From contig NZ_KE384711.1 in assembly GCF_000426925.1 (NCBI RefSeq), positions 125,397 through 162,487 on the forward strand: a stretch of DNA of 37,091 nt, given 5' to 3'. The DNA is from Dolichospermum circinale AWQC310F. GTDB lineage: Bacteria > Cyanobacteriota > Cyanobacteriia > Cyanobacteriales > Nostocaceae. The notes under the pieces were generated by a model. The model saw nothing but the letters and a program-made list of their open reading frames with translations. It ran no database searches and was not told the DNA's origin. How positions within the stretch are numbered: position 1 is the stretch's first letter; each line of letters opens with the position of its first letter. Both the position numbers and the translations under genes were made by a program. Of the stretch, positions 9,027 to 16,629 are shown piece after piece.

Positions 9027-9596
9027 TTAACTATGTATGCTACCATCAGGCATAATCGCACCTGTTAAGAATGTTTCGCTCATATCTGTAGCATTTAAAT
9101 TTGCACCTGTTAAATTAACCTCGCACAAATTAGCTTCGCTTAAATCAGCACCACTCAAATTTGCTCCTTGTAAGTCTGCTTTCCACATTCTCACACCCCC
9201 CATTTTCGCACCACTCAAATTTGCACCCCGGAGATTTGCAGCGGAAATTGAGGCCATGTGTAAATTAGCATCACACAAGTTAGCACCACTTAACAATGCC
9301 CCGCTGAGGTCAGATTCGTTTAAATGTGCCATTTCCAATGTAGCTTGAGTTAAATCAGAACCACAGAGAATAATTTCAGATAAGTGCGCTCCTTTTAACT
9401 TTGCTCCTTGCAAATTGGCTTTACTCAAATTAGATCCACTTAAAAAAGCATATTTCAGATTTGCTCCTCTTAAATCTGCTCTACCAAAATCCACACCACC
9501 CAAGTTGACTCCTTCTAGGTTTGCTCCTTTTAAGACAATGCCATTAAAACTTCTTTCTCCTGTCGCGTATCTAGCTAAAAGTTCTTGAACATTCAT
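9027..9596 (-). CDS. Pentapeptide repeat protein
   Basis: The 189-residue protein is made almost wholly of A(D/N)LXX units from about residue 20 to 180 (for example LRGANLKYAFLSGSNLSKAN). These stack into a right-handed quadrilateral beta-helix. The first residues (MNVQELLARYATGERSF) form the usual short N-terminal cap. No signal peptide is visible, so it is probably cytoplasmic. Cyanobacteria encode many such proteins with mostly unknown roles. A minority mimic DNA and inhibit gyrase, but nothing here singles out that activity. The gene is flanked on both sides by GAACAGG arrays and a direct repeat, so it may have moved or been duplicated as a cassette. Confidence 0.9.
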   Translation of the reverse strand: MNVQELLARYATGERSFNGIVLKGANLEGVNLGGVDFGRADLRGANLKYAFLSGSNLSKANLQGAKLKGAHLSEIILCGSDLTQATLEMAHLNESDLSGALLSGANLCDANLHMASISAANLRGANLSGAKMGGVRMWKADLQGANLSGADLSEANLCEVNLTGANLNATDMSETFLTGAIMPDGSIHS

Positions 9597-9620
9597 ATAT
9601 AGACCTTGATAAAAGAAAGA

Positions 9621-9653
9621 GGGAACAGGGAACAGGGAACAGGGAACAGGGAA
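9621..9653. repeat. Heptanucleotide tandem repeat (GAACAGG), four units
   Basis: Four perfect GAACAGG units (9623-9650) with partial edges, just upstream of the pentapeptide gene start. Same family as 8889-8927. Confidence 0.9.
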
Positions 9654-9668
9654 GAGATTTTGGACAAC

Positions 9669-9715
9669 TTTACTTTTCGTTACTTATGTCGGTTTTTTTC
9701 CGTTTACCTACTTAC
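9669..9715. repeat. Right copy of the 47-bp direct repeat
   Basis: See 8928-8974. It overlaps the 5-prime extension of the open frame that continues into the gene at 9749. This is one reason to reject the ATG at 9686 as the true start. Confidence 0.85.
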
Positions 9716-9748
9716 AATATAACAGTTAACCTTAATGCTTTTGTATTT

Positions 9749-10327
9749 ATGGATAATAGCAATTTAAAACTAGGCAAACATCTAACTTTAGAAGAATTTT
9801 GTACCTGCACTCAAACCTATCAGAAATACGCCGAAAATATCAACCCCTATCCTCAAAATCTACCAGAAGTAATTCCGGCTTTACAGGATTTAAACAAATT
9901 TATCATTGACCCAATTATAGATTATTTTGGTAGAGATAAATTTGATCTTACCTACGGTTTTTGTTCCTCAGACTTAAAAAAGTATCTTGAGAAAAAAGAC
10001 CCAGTTACAGGTCAAAAAAATGGGCGCGTAGCCCCAAATCTTGACCAACATATCAGCCATGAAATTAACAAAAATGGTCAATATTACTGTCAAAGATTAG
10101 GTGCGGCCTGTGATTTTCTAATTAGAGACTTACCCAGCACAGAATTAGTAGAATGGATATTACAAAGTAAACTACCTTTTGATTCCCTGTATTTTTACAG
10201 TAACTATCAACCAATTCACATTAGTTATGGACAACAACATAAACGGGATATTTGGACATTTAATAACTTAGGAACACCGACAAAAAAAGGAATTGAAAAC
10301 TGGATAAAACTAGCAAAACAAACTTAA
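9749..10327 (+). CDS. M15-peptidase-like protein, probably missing a zinc ligand
   Basis: The 192-residue soluble protein resembles the D-Ala-D-Ala carboxypeptidase-like M15A fold. It has an N-terminal SxHF-like lead (LGKHLTLEEFC), then GAACDF, which aligns with the G-x-A-x-D part of the family motif S-x-H-x-x-G-x-A-x-D, and PIHISYG, which fits the C-terminal His motif. The His expected three residues before the Gly is Gln here (CQRLG), so zinc binding and peptidase activity are doubtful. The upstream ATG at 9686 lies in repeat DNA, so I start at 9749. The gene is convergent with the PT-associated methyltransferase gene, only 7 bp between stops. It may be a binding or structural relative rather than an enzyme. 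The family call is moderate. Confidence 0.6.
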   Translation: MDNSNLKLGKHLTLEEFCTCTQTYQKYAENINPYPQNLPEVIPALQDLNKFIIDPIIDYFGRDKFDLTYGFCSSDLKKYLEKKDPVTGQKNGRVAPNLDQHISHEINKNGQYYCQRLGAACDFLIRDLPSTELVEWILQSKLPFDSLYFYSNYQPIHISYGQQHKRDIWTFNNLGTPTKKGIENWIKLAKQT

Positions 10328-10334
10328 AAAAACT

Positions 10335-12479
10335 CTATTCTTCCTCTCTGCGACTCTGGGACTCTGCGTGAGCAAAATTATTATTTTTTTGTCGAGTTCT
10401 CAAAGCTGCTTTCAGTGCTTTTAACTTATAAGAATCCGCATCCTTGCACCAACTTAACCTATAACCGTTAATAACAGTGCAATTTTCTTTTAAGCATTTT
10501 TTCCAACCAGAAAGATGACTAATACTGTGCCAATTATCCAAAAGTCCTCTGTTTTCTTCTTGACGAGTTAATTTAGCAAATTTCTCATATTGGGGATAAT
10601 CGGGAGTGACTAAAGCATCTATTTGGTGTAGTATTGGTGGGTCATCTTCTAGATCATAATCTTGATAAGTAACTTGCAAGTCTCGTAAATCAATTGTCAT
10701 CACTTTTGATAACACTGGGTGGGGGTTGGTATCAAAATCAGGGTAAAATAAATAGGATATTTTCGCTGTTTTTAGGTGGAATTTAATCACATTTGCGGCT
10801 TCTAATCTGCCAATAGTGCGACTAGCGCAGCCTTCATAAAGCCGTAATAAAGGGTCTATTGCTTGTAATGCGGAAATATGTACCAAAAGGGAATTAGGAA
10901 GTTTTTTACCTACTTTGCTTTCTTGACAACGTTTAATGATTAGTTCTGTATTTCCTAAACTACGTAACATTTGATCAGCGTCTAAACAAGCTTGTTTATA
11001 ACTACTATATAAACCAATTATGTCCTCCTTTACCGCTGGTGCTAATTGTCCTAATCTGGGACGACGGCTAAAATTACACAGTGCTAAATAAACCATGAGG
11101 TCTTGACGGCGTTTGTCAGCGATCGCTTGCCATTCTTCTGAGTCAGTTGCCTGTATAATGACATTAAAAGCCCGGCGTAAACTCCCAAATTCCTGAGCAA
11201 TTTCCACCTCTTGGGGTAATTCACCTTTAATCGGAAGTCTTCCCCGTTCTGTGATAAAATTCATCAGGGGAGTCAATAATTCTTGGTGTTCCTGAAACTG
11301 TTTCACACAATTACGTATTCTAGGGGTAGTAGCACAGGACCGGAAACGAGAAACCCGAAATAACTCCGCGTCAACTTCATCTCGAAAGACAAAATAAACA
11401 CCCAAGCCCACGGGAATAGCATCCACTCCTAACACTTGGTCAATGTAAATTTTTAATTCTTCTTGTTCATAATATTTCTGAAATGTGTTACGGCTAGTGA
11501 TCACCCCGTCGCCATAAGCAATGACACCGCGTTTAATGTCGGCTATCAACACCTGAGCGGCTACTAACAGTACCTTTTGAGTGAGTTCCCAGGCTTGAAT
11601 TAGGGCTTCCCGGCGCTCGCTAGTATTTTCAATGACATTGATTACAAAACCAATATTGACAATATCCGCAGCCATGGGCGGTGTGTCTGGGGAATAGTAC
11701 GGGTCCCAGCCAGAACTTATATAACCTTGTTCAGCCATACGAGTCACATCTCCACCATGTCCACAACCGTAATCAAAAAAGGTGGTTTCTGGGCTAAATA
11801 AGCCAGATTCCAGGGCTAAACGGACGGGACGGGATAAATCAGGACGAATAATTGCGGCTTTGTGACGCTCTATTTTTGGGACTATGGTTGTGGCTACAGA
11901 ACGGCTTTCCCGTTGAATTAAGTGATGTCCCTGAATTTCCACTCCAAAAATTTGTAGCCTTTGTTCCCAACCTAACTTAGTACCAATGCCTTTAGTATGA
12001 TTAAGTAGACCTAAAGCTACTTGAGCGCGAGTTAAGGCTGCAAAGTCTGCATACAAGGGATATTCTGGGGTAACAAAAGTTTCTTTGCGGTGTAAAATGG
12101 GGGGATTTTCCGAATTGCTGTAATCTCGATAACCAACTTCTAGAGTTGCTAAATCCACCTGAATACTATAGTGTAAAGACGGATGAGGGTCTGTATCAAA
12201 ATGGGGATAAAATAAATAGGAAATTTTGGGTTTATTAGTGCTAAATTTAACTATAGTTGCTGATTGAACTTGAGGTAAAGCCCTACGAACACAACCTTCA
12301 TATTCTTGCAGCCAAGGGTCAAGAGTATGTAATGCTAAAACATGAATGTAAAAAGCATCTGGTAAAATTTTGCCAAAAGGACTATTTTGGCAATATTGAA
12401 TTATGTTACCGAGTTCAAGAGGATAAAACTTGGAGAGGTTTTCCTCAAGGGTATGGGTGATATTGTCAGGTTCAAACAT
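10335..12479 (-). CDS. DNA phosphorothioation-associated putative methyltransferase, with duplicated flanking domain
   Basis: The 714-residue protein has a central class I SAM-methyltransferase domain (about 205-370). It begins KAAIIRPDLSRPVRLALE, and motif I is FFDYGCGHGGD (234-244), followed by GWDPYYSP. This arrangement is what I know from the family named DNA phosphorothioation-associated putative methyltransferase, which co-occurs with dnd genes. A domain of about 165 residues occurs twice, at about 25-190 and 513-680. Both copies share DP.L..YEGC, KISYLFYP.FDT.PHP, PPILH and VTP.YP.Y. The target of methylation is unknown. I prefer the ATG at 12479, because the 34 residues added by the 12581 start look non-coding. 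The last 12 residues (AHAESQSRREEE) come from a dispersed repeat. It lies about 8.6 kb from the dnd cluster. Confidence 0.8.
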   Translation of the reverse strand: MFEPDNITHTLEENLSKFYPLELGNIIQYCQNSPFGKILPDAFYIHVLALHTLDPWLQEYEGCVRRALPQVQSATIVKFSTNKPKISYLFYPHFDTDPHPSLHYSIQVDLATLEVGYRDYSNSENPPILHRKETFVTPEYPLYADFAALTRAQVALGLLNHTKGIGTKLGWEQRLQIFGVEIQGHHLIQRESRSVATTIVPKIERHKAAIIRPDLSRPVRLALESGLFSPETTFFDYGCGHGGDVTRMAEQGYISSGWDPYYSPDTPPMAADIVNIGFVINVIENTSERREALIQAWELTQKVLLVAAQVLIADIKRGVIAYGDGVITSRNTFQKYYEQEELKIYIDQVLGVDAIPVGLGVYFVFRDEVDAELFRVSRFRSCATTPRIRNCVKQFQEHQELLTPLMNFITERGRLPIKGELPQEVEIAQEFGSLRRAFNVIIQATDSEEWQAIADKRRQDLMVYLALCNFSRRPRLGQLAPAVKEDIIGLYSSYKQACLDADQMLRSLGNTELIIKRCQESKVGKKLPNSLLVHISALQAIDPLLRLYEGCASRTIGRLEAANVIKFHLKTAKISYLFYPDFDTNPHPVLSKVMTIDLRDLQVTYQDYDLEDDPPILHQIDALVTPDYPQYEKFAKLTRQEENRGLLDNWHSISHLSGWKKCLKENCTVINGYRLSWCKDADSYKLKALKAALRTRQKNNNFAHAESQSRREEE
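10339..10376. repeat. Dispersed repeat of CTCTGCG type at the 3-prime end of the methyltransferase gene
   Basis: CTTCCTCTCTGCGACTCTGG and the following CTCTGCGTGAG match a repeat seen also at 32279-32313 and, in part, at 30214-30240 and (reversed) 24719-24745. It supplies the stop region of the methyltransferase gene. Confidence 0.75.
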
Positions 12480-12857
12480 GAATCTGTCATCTTGTAAAAA
12501 TAGAGATAACCTGATTAAAATTACTTTAGTACAAAAAGCTGAAAATGGGAATAAAAAACGTGATAACTTAGACAAAAACACTCAAAGCCTGATTTATCTC
12601 CGTCTTAGTTGTCCTAGTAGGTTCCTTCTGATATTGATTAAATATAGCAAAAAGAGCCAAAAGGCCAGAAACAAAAATTTGAGATGAGTAAAGTTTTGTT
12701 AATTCATATAAATTGACAATTCTTAATTAAAATCAAGATATTTGTCTAATTATTAAATTTTTAATAATACTTATATCTAGTTATAGATTTATGCAGTCAC
12801 TTAAGATGACAATTGTGTAATCTGAAAACAACTAACTAATGATTAAATAGAGGTCTA
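12480..12857. other. 378-bp intergenic region between divergent genes
   Basis: Promoter region for the methyltransferase gene (minus) and the 72-residue gene (plus). It is AT-rich, especially 12690-12790. An AGAGG about 7 bases before the ATG at 12858 is a likely ribosome-binding site. I see no RNA gene or clear operator. Confidence 0.5.
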
Positions 12858-13076
12858 ATGACTCCCACAATCATGCGTCAGCTTTGGTCTATAATTGAAG
12901 CTACCCACACAGTAACGCTTTTGCAGCTTGATGATGATAGTTTAGTACAGTGGTTGGTAAAACAAATCACCAATCAAGCTTTCTTAGATGCCAGTGAGAT
13001 TGATTTCCTCTGTGATTATATTCAATCTCGGCTGAGTTTGATTCGTGATTTAGCTTATGAGCGTCAACAAACATGA
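12858..13076 (+). CDS. Conserved cyanobacterial hypothetical small protein
   Basis: A 72-residue acidic protein predicted to be all-helical (MTPTIMRQLWSIIEATHTVT, then LLQLDDDSLVQWLVKQI). I recognise the type as a small conserved cyanobacterial hypothetical without assigned function. No membrane helix or Cys cluster is present. AGAGG precedes the ATG at good spacing. It is convergent with ribD, 22 bp between stop codons, so the two share no operon. Confidence 0.75.
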   Translation: MTPTIMRQLWSIIEATHTVTLLQLDDDSLVQWLVKQITNQAFLDASEIDFLCDYIQSRLSLIRDLAYERQQT

Positions 13077-13098
13077 TTAAGTCTTTATGCTACTTAAT

Positions 13099-14277
13099 TC
13101 AATTAACTACTGATGGTAAATAACCTTCTACTAAGCAGTCAGAGCCGACAATTCGCCAACTTACCCGTTCCAGAGGTAATGCTTGGGTCATACTGGTTAA
13201 ACCTAAATCTCCTACAGGTGTGGGAGCATGATTTCCACCAATAATTTTGGGGGCGATAAATGCCATAATTTTTTGGACTGCGCCTTGAGCGATCGCATTA
13301 GCTGCTAGAATACCACCACATTCCCATAGTACGCTACAAAAACCGCGCTCATATAAATGAGTCATAACTTGTTCTGGAGTCAGTGATCTAAATTCCACTA
13401 CCTCCACCCCTTTTTCCCGCAGCACATTTTGAAAAGTCTGTGAGCTACCAACCTCCGTCAAAACTAAAGTTGGAGCTTCCCTAGTATCCCACAAGCGAGC
13501 TTGTTCTGGTAAATTCAGACTTCGACTCATCACTACTCGCAGGGGATTATGAGCATCACAGTTGTGGCTAGTTAAATCAGGGTTATCTTGTCTAACGGTG
13601 TTTCCACCGATAATAACAGCATCACAAGCGGCTCGTAAGCGATGAACCTCCGCGCGAGCATCTTGATTTGTTACCCAAGCACTATGACCGGAAGTAGTAG
13701 CAATTTTGCCATCTAAGGTCATAGCATATTTCAAAATCCCTAAAGGTCGCTGATAGAGGATACGATGAATAAACCCTTCATTTAATCGCCGACAAGCTGC
13801 TTCTTCTACGCCGACGACAACTTCTATACCAGCAGCACGTAACCGCGCTATACCGCCACCAGCGACTAAGGGATTAGGATCAACCATTCCCACCACCACC
13901 TTAGACACCCCAGCATTAATTAATGCTTCTGAACAGGGGGGAGTGCTTCCATAGTGGTTGCAGGGTTCAAGACTGACATAAATAGTGCTTCCTCGCGCTC
14001 CTTCTCCTGCTGCTTTCAGGGCAAAAACTTCTGCATGAGGTTCACCCGCACGGGGATGAAATCCTTCCCCTACAACTTCCCCGTTTTGAACAACCACTGC
14101 CCCGACTAAGGGATTTGGTGAGGTCCGCCCCAAGGCTTTAGCAGCTAGTTCTAGACAGCGTAGCATCATCGCAGAATCAAAGTCATTAGCGATTTTTTCT
14201 GTAACTACAGCCTGTTCTACAAGAGGATCTTGAGAAAAAGATAGGGATGTTGGCGAGATTTCCGGGTGCTTATCCAT
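13099..14277 (-). CDS. ribD: Riboflavin biosynthesis bifunctional deaminase/reductase RibD
   Basis: RibD catalyses two steps of flavin synthesis: deamination of the diaminopyrimidine product of GTP cyclohydrolase II, then NADPH-dependent reduction of the ribosyl chain. The N-terminal zinc deaminase domain has HAE (H81, E83) and the PC...PPC cluster (C106, C115) within SLEPCNHYGSTPPCSEAL. The C-terminal reductase domain starts near LGILKYAMTLDGKIATTSGH and has VIIGGNTVRQDNPDLT. All the expected catalytic residues are present. At 392 residues it is normal length with a 36-residue N-terminal extension, and a downstream ATG near residue 37 is possible. It follows mreD by 5 bp and is probably cotranscribed. 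Confidence 0.95.
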   Translation of the reverse strand: MDKHPEISPTSLSFSQDPLVEQAVVTEKIANDFDSAMMLRCLELAAKALGRTSPNPLVGAVVVQNGEVVGEGFHPRAGEPHAEVFALKAAGEGARGSTIYVSLEPCNHYGSTPPCSEALINAGVSKVVVGMVDPNPLVAGGGIARLRAAGIEVVVGVEEAACRRLNEGFIHRILYQRPLGILKYAMTLDGKIATTSGHSAWVTNQDARAEVHRLRAACDAVIIGGNTVRQDNPDLTSHNCDAHNPLRVVMSRSLNLPEQARLWDTREAPTLVLTEVGSSQTFQNVLREKGVEVVEFRSLTPEQVMTHLYERGFCSVLWECGGILAANAIAQGAVQKIMAFIAPKIIGGNHAPTPVGDLGLTSMTQALPLERVSWRIVGSDCLVEGYLPSVVN

Positions 14278-14282
14278 TGGAC

Positions 14283-14900
14283 TTATGAGTTACGAATTAA
14301 TTTTATCTGCTGCCACCAGCGATTAAGAGGATAATAAACTACCGGTGCCCACAAACTGCTAAGAATTGCCGATGCTAGGGTAACACGCTGGTAATAGGTC
14401 CAAATGCTGGCTACATGACGATTTCCTGCCAAAGACAACTGCACAGCAAAAATAGTATCTGCGACCACAGCCATCCCAAATACAATTAAAGCAATAGAAA
14501 TAAAGTCTTCTTGAATAAACCGCTGCTTTTGGATTAGTGCCGTTAACATCCCTATTATTCCCAAACCCAAGGCATGAGTTGGATCTGGTGATGTCATTGC
14601 GTCTTGCAATAGCCCCAAAATAATACCTGATAGTATGCCAGATAATACTGACCGGTTTACACTCCAAGACACTACCCAAATTAGTAGCCAGTTAGGAGTT
14701 ATACCTAATAACTCCATCCCAGGGAGGCGAGTTGGCAACATGAATAAACATAACATCACTGTGTTGAATATTACCATCCAATCTATAAATTGATGCCACC
14801 AAGGATGCCATTGGACTAATGGCGGCATCAAAAAACGGGATTTTCGGGCTGGTGTTGCTGCTTTTTTGTTCCTTTCTCCAGGAAATCCGGGTATTTTCAT
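14283..14900 (-). CDS. mreD: Rod shape-determining protein MreD
   Basis: The 205-residue integral membrane protein has a basic N-terminus and about five hydrophobic helices. The MreD-like core contains PNWLLIWVVSWSVNRSVLSG and GIILGLLQDAMTSPDPTHALG. MreD works with MreB and MreC in the elongasome that directs lateral peptidoglycan synthesis. Cyanobacterial mreD is usually third in an mreBCD operon. Here nothing but 174 bp separates it from a divergent dehydrogenase gene, so mreB and mreC must be elsewhere. It probably drives transcription of ribD. The family assignment is good but rests on the helix pattern and the D-P-x-G-x-x core. Confidence 0.82.
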   Translation of the reverse strand: MKIPGFPGERNKKAATPARKSRFLMPPLVQWHPWWHQFIDWMVIFNTVMLCLFMLPTRLPGMELLGITPNWLLIWVVSWSVNRSVLSGILSGIILGLLQDAMTSPDPTHALGLGIIGMLTALIQKQRFIQEDFISIALIVFGMAVVADTIFAVQLSLAGNRHVASIWTYYQRVTLASAILSSLWAPVVYYPLNRWWQQIKLIRNS

Positions 14901-15074
14901 CGTTTCGGTGATTGGTGATTATCTTTCATCAGCAGATATTGAAGCATTCTAAAGATTTGAAAAAAGCTTAGAGCAGCAATTACAAAAAGCTAAAACACAC
15001 AAAGATCAAACTCCATAACCTAACTTTAACCACAAGATGTTAAATCTAGTAACGTTGAATGATAAAAAACCAAC

Positions 15075-16121
15075 GTGAAAGCACAAGTATTTAGAGGCGT
15101 AAATCGCCTATCTTACGAAGAAGTCCCAGTTCCCACACTGGAAGCAGATGAAGTTCTGGTCCAGGTGCGGGTTGTCGGTTTGTGTCAGTCAGATATTAAA
15201 AAGATTCGCTATCCCTTGTATGAACCGCCACGCATATTTGGACATGAAACCGCTGGAACTATTGCGGCTGTTGGTTCTCAGGTGCAAGGGTGGCAAGTAG
15301 GACAACGGGTAGCGGTGATGCACCATATACCATGTATGCGTTGCGCCTATTGCTTAAATGATAATTTCTCTATGTGCGATGTTTATAAAAATATCTCCAC
15401 TAGCGCGGGTTTTAACCCCAGTGGGGGCGGTTTTGCTGAGTATGTGAAAGTTCCAGCCCACATTGTGGAAAATGGTGGCTTAATTCCCATTCCTGATCAT
15501 ATCAGTTTTGAAGAAGCTAGTTTTGTTGAACCTACTAATTGCTGTTTAAAAGCTGTTAAAAAAGCCCAAATTGCACCGGGACAAACTGTATTAGTCACCG
15601 GTGCAGGTCCGATTGGTTTAATGTTTATGATGTTGGTGAAGTTCTTTGGGGCTAAAGCGATCGCTACAGACCTCTTACCTTCTAGAATTGAAAAAGCTCT
15701 AGCAGTAGGCGCACAAGCAGCGTTTGATGCCCGTGATCCTGATTTACCTGCGAAAGTTCAAGCTTTGACTGGGGATATGGGTGTCCATGTGACTTTATTA
15801 GCTGTTCCTAGCGATAAAGCGTTTTTTCAAGCTTTGGACTGTACTCGCAAAGGTGGAAAAATCCTATTTTTTGCGGAATTTCCCGATGAATTGACTATTC
15901 CCATTAATCCTAATATCCTCTATCGTCGAGAAATAGATTTAATGGGTAGTTATAGTTCATCCTACCGTTTACAAAGTCTATCTGCGGATATTGTCTTTAA
16001 TCGCCGCATTGATGTTAAAGCTTTAATTAGCGATCGCTATCCCCTGCAAGATTTACCACAAGCCGTAGACCAAGCGATCGCCCCAACAGCAGAAACTTAT
16101 AAAATCTTAATCTATCCCTAA
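15075..16121 (+). CDS. Zinc-dependent medium-chain dehydrogenase
   Basis: The 348-residue MDR-superfamily enzyme resembles threonine/sorbitol dehydrogenases. Catalytic zinc ligands are visible at C37 (GLCQSD), H57-E58 (FGHETAG) and E in FVEPTNCC. A structural zinc lobe has C87, C90, C93 and C101 (PCMRCAYC...MC). The Rossmann nucleotide-binding motif is VTGAGPIGLM, followed by ATDLLPSR. The Asp after the second strand suggests NAD(H) preference. The substrate cannot be told: a sugar alcohol, amino alcohol or sugar phosphate is possible. The start is GTG at 15075, and no nearer in-frame ATG fits the conserved MKAQVF beginning. The gene is divergent from mreD. Confidence 0.85.
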   Translation: MKAQVFRGVNRLSYEEVPVPTLEADEVLVQVRVVGLCQSDIKKIRYPLYEPPRIFGHETAGTIAAVGSQVQGWQVGQRVAVMHHIPCMRCAYCLNDNFSMCDVYKNISTSAGFNPSGGGFAEYVKVPAHIVENGGLIPIPDHISFEEASFVEPTNCCLKAVKKAQIAPGQTVLVTGAGPIGLMFMMLVKFFGAKAIATDLLPSRIEKALAVGAQAAFDARDPDLPAKVQALTGDMGVHVTLLAVPSDKAFFQALDCTRKGGKILFFAEFPDELTIPINPNILYRREIDLMGSYSSSYRLQSLSADIVFNRRIDVKALISDRYPLQDLPQAVDQAIAPTAETYKILIYP

Positions 16122-16188
16122 GAAAACCAGGGGAGAGGGGGTTTGAAACTGAAAGCATTTATGAAGTTTTATATCATTTCTTAATTTT

Positions 16189-16202
16189 GTAGTTTACACT
16201 AC
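16189..16202. promoter_or_regulatory. Upstream NtcA box of gifA (GTA-N8-TAC)
   Basis: GTAGTTTACACTAC fits the NtcA consensus exactly. It is one of two boxes upstream of gifA, whose transcription is known to be repressed by NtcA in other cyanobacteria. Confidence 0.65.
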
Positions 16203-16211
16203 AGATTTTTA

Positions 16212-16230
16212 TGTACTCATGTAGAGTACA
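16212..16230. promoter_or_regulatory. Palindrome between the two NtcA boxes
   Basis: TGTACTC and GAGTACA form 7-bp perfect arms around a 5-base spacer. The dyad could be an additional operator or a third degenerate NtcA-like site. Confidence 0.4.
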
Positions 16231-16271
16231 AGCAGCATAGAAGAAATGTAATCTTATTTATTTAAGATTCT

Positions 16272-16303
16272 GTAGTTTACGTTACAGATTTTTGTGTTAT
16301 CAT
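16272..16303 (+). promoter_or_regulatory. gifA promoter with NtcA box next to the -10
   Basis: GTAGTTTACGTTAC (16272-16285) is a second perfect GTA-N8-TAC. A -10-like TATCAT lies at 16298-16303, only 12 bases after the box. The box would therefore cover the -35 region, a geometry that fits repression rather than the activation geometry of about 22 bases. Confidence 0.6.
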
Positions 16304-16360
16304 CAGATTGCAGGAAGTAGGAAATTATTTCTTAGTAAATAAATACAGGGAGGTAGTGTC

Positions 16361-16561
16361 ATGTCTATTCAAGAAAAAGCTCGTCAATTGATGGTGCGTC
16401 AACATCAGCAAGCTAAAAACCGTCAACAGTCCATGTTGATGCGTGCTGCACAAGAACTGGGTTTACATGAAGAAATTTCTCACTATTGGAATCCCATTCA
16501 AGGTAAAATGGACGCGGCTACCCAGGCGCTTTATGGACGTAGCCAAGCGACTATGAGTTAA
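16361..16561 (+). CDS. gifA: Glutamine synthetase inactivating factor IF7
   Basis: A 66-residue, strongly basic, Gln-rich helical protein (MSIQEKARQLMVRQHQQAKN, ending SQATMS). Length, charge and sequence fit IF7, which binds glutamine synthetase directly and switches it off when ammonium is plentiful. It has no catalytic domain of its own and is disordered until bound. A strong ribosome-binding site (GGGAGG) lies 8 bases before the ATG. The gene converges on glnA across a shared terminator, so the enzyme and its inhibitor sit side by side. Two NtcA boxes upstream suggest that the nitrogen regulator represses it under nitrogen limitation. Confidence 0.92.
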   Translation: MSIQEKARQLMVRQHQQAKNRQQSMLMRAAQELGLHEEISHYWNPIQGKMDAATQALYGRSQATMS

Positions 16562-16572
16562 GTGAAAAAGAA

Positions 16573-16592
16573 AGCCACCCCAGAGGGTGGCT
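16573..16592. terminator. Bidirectional terminator between gifA and glnA
   Basis: AGCCACCC (16573-16580) pairs perfectly with GGGTGGCT (16585-16592) across a 4-base loop. A-runs flank both sides. The stretch at 16564-16569 gives a T-run on the minus strand, so it best ends glnA transcription, and it also blocks read-through from gifA. Confidence 0.8.
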
Positions 16593-16629
16593 AAAAAATT
16601 TACTACTTGTACGTTAGTAATTGTTGTAA

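Noticed and set aside
9686-9748. Earlier ATG for the M15-like gene
   Set aside because: These codons fall mostly in the 47-bp direct repeat, and the translation has no family character.
12480-12581. 34-residue N-terminal extension of the methyltransferase
   Set aside because: It is hydrophobic but not a proper signal peptide, AT-rich, and the family-like sequence begins at MFEPDN.
14359-14679. Open frame of 106 codons within mreD in another frame
   Set aside because: It is Cys- and Arg-rich, of shadow composition, and overlaps the clear MreD helices.
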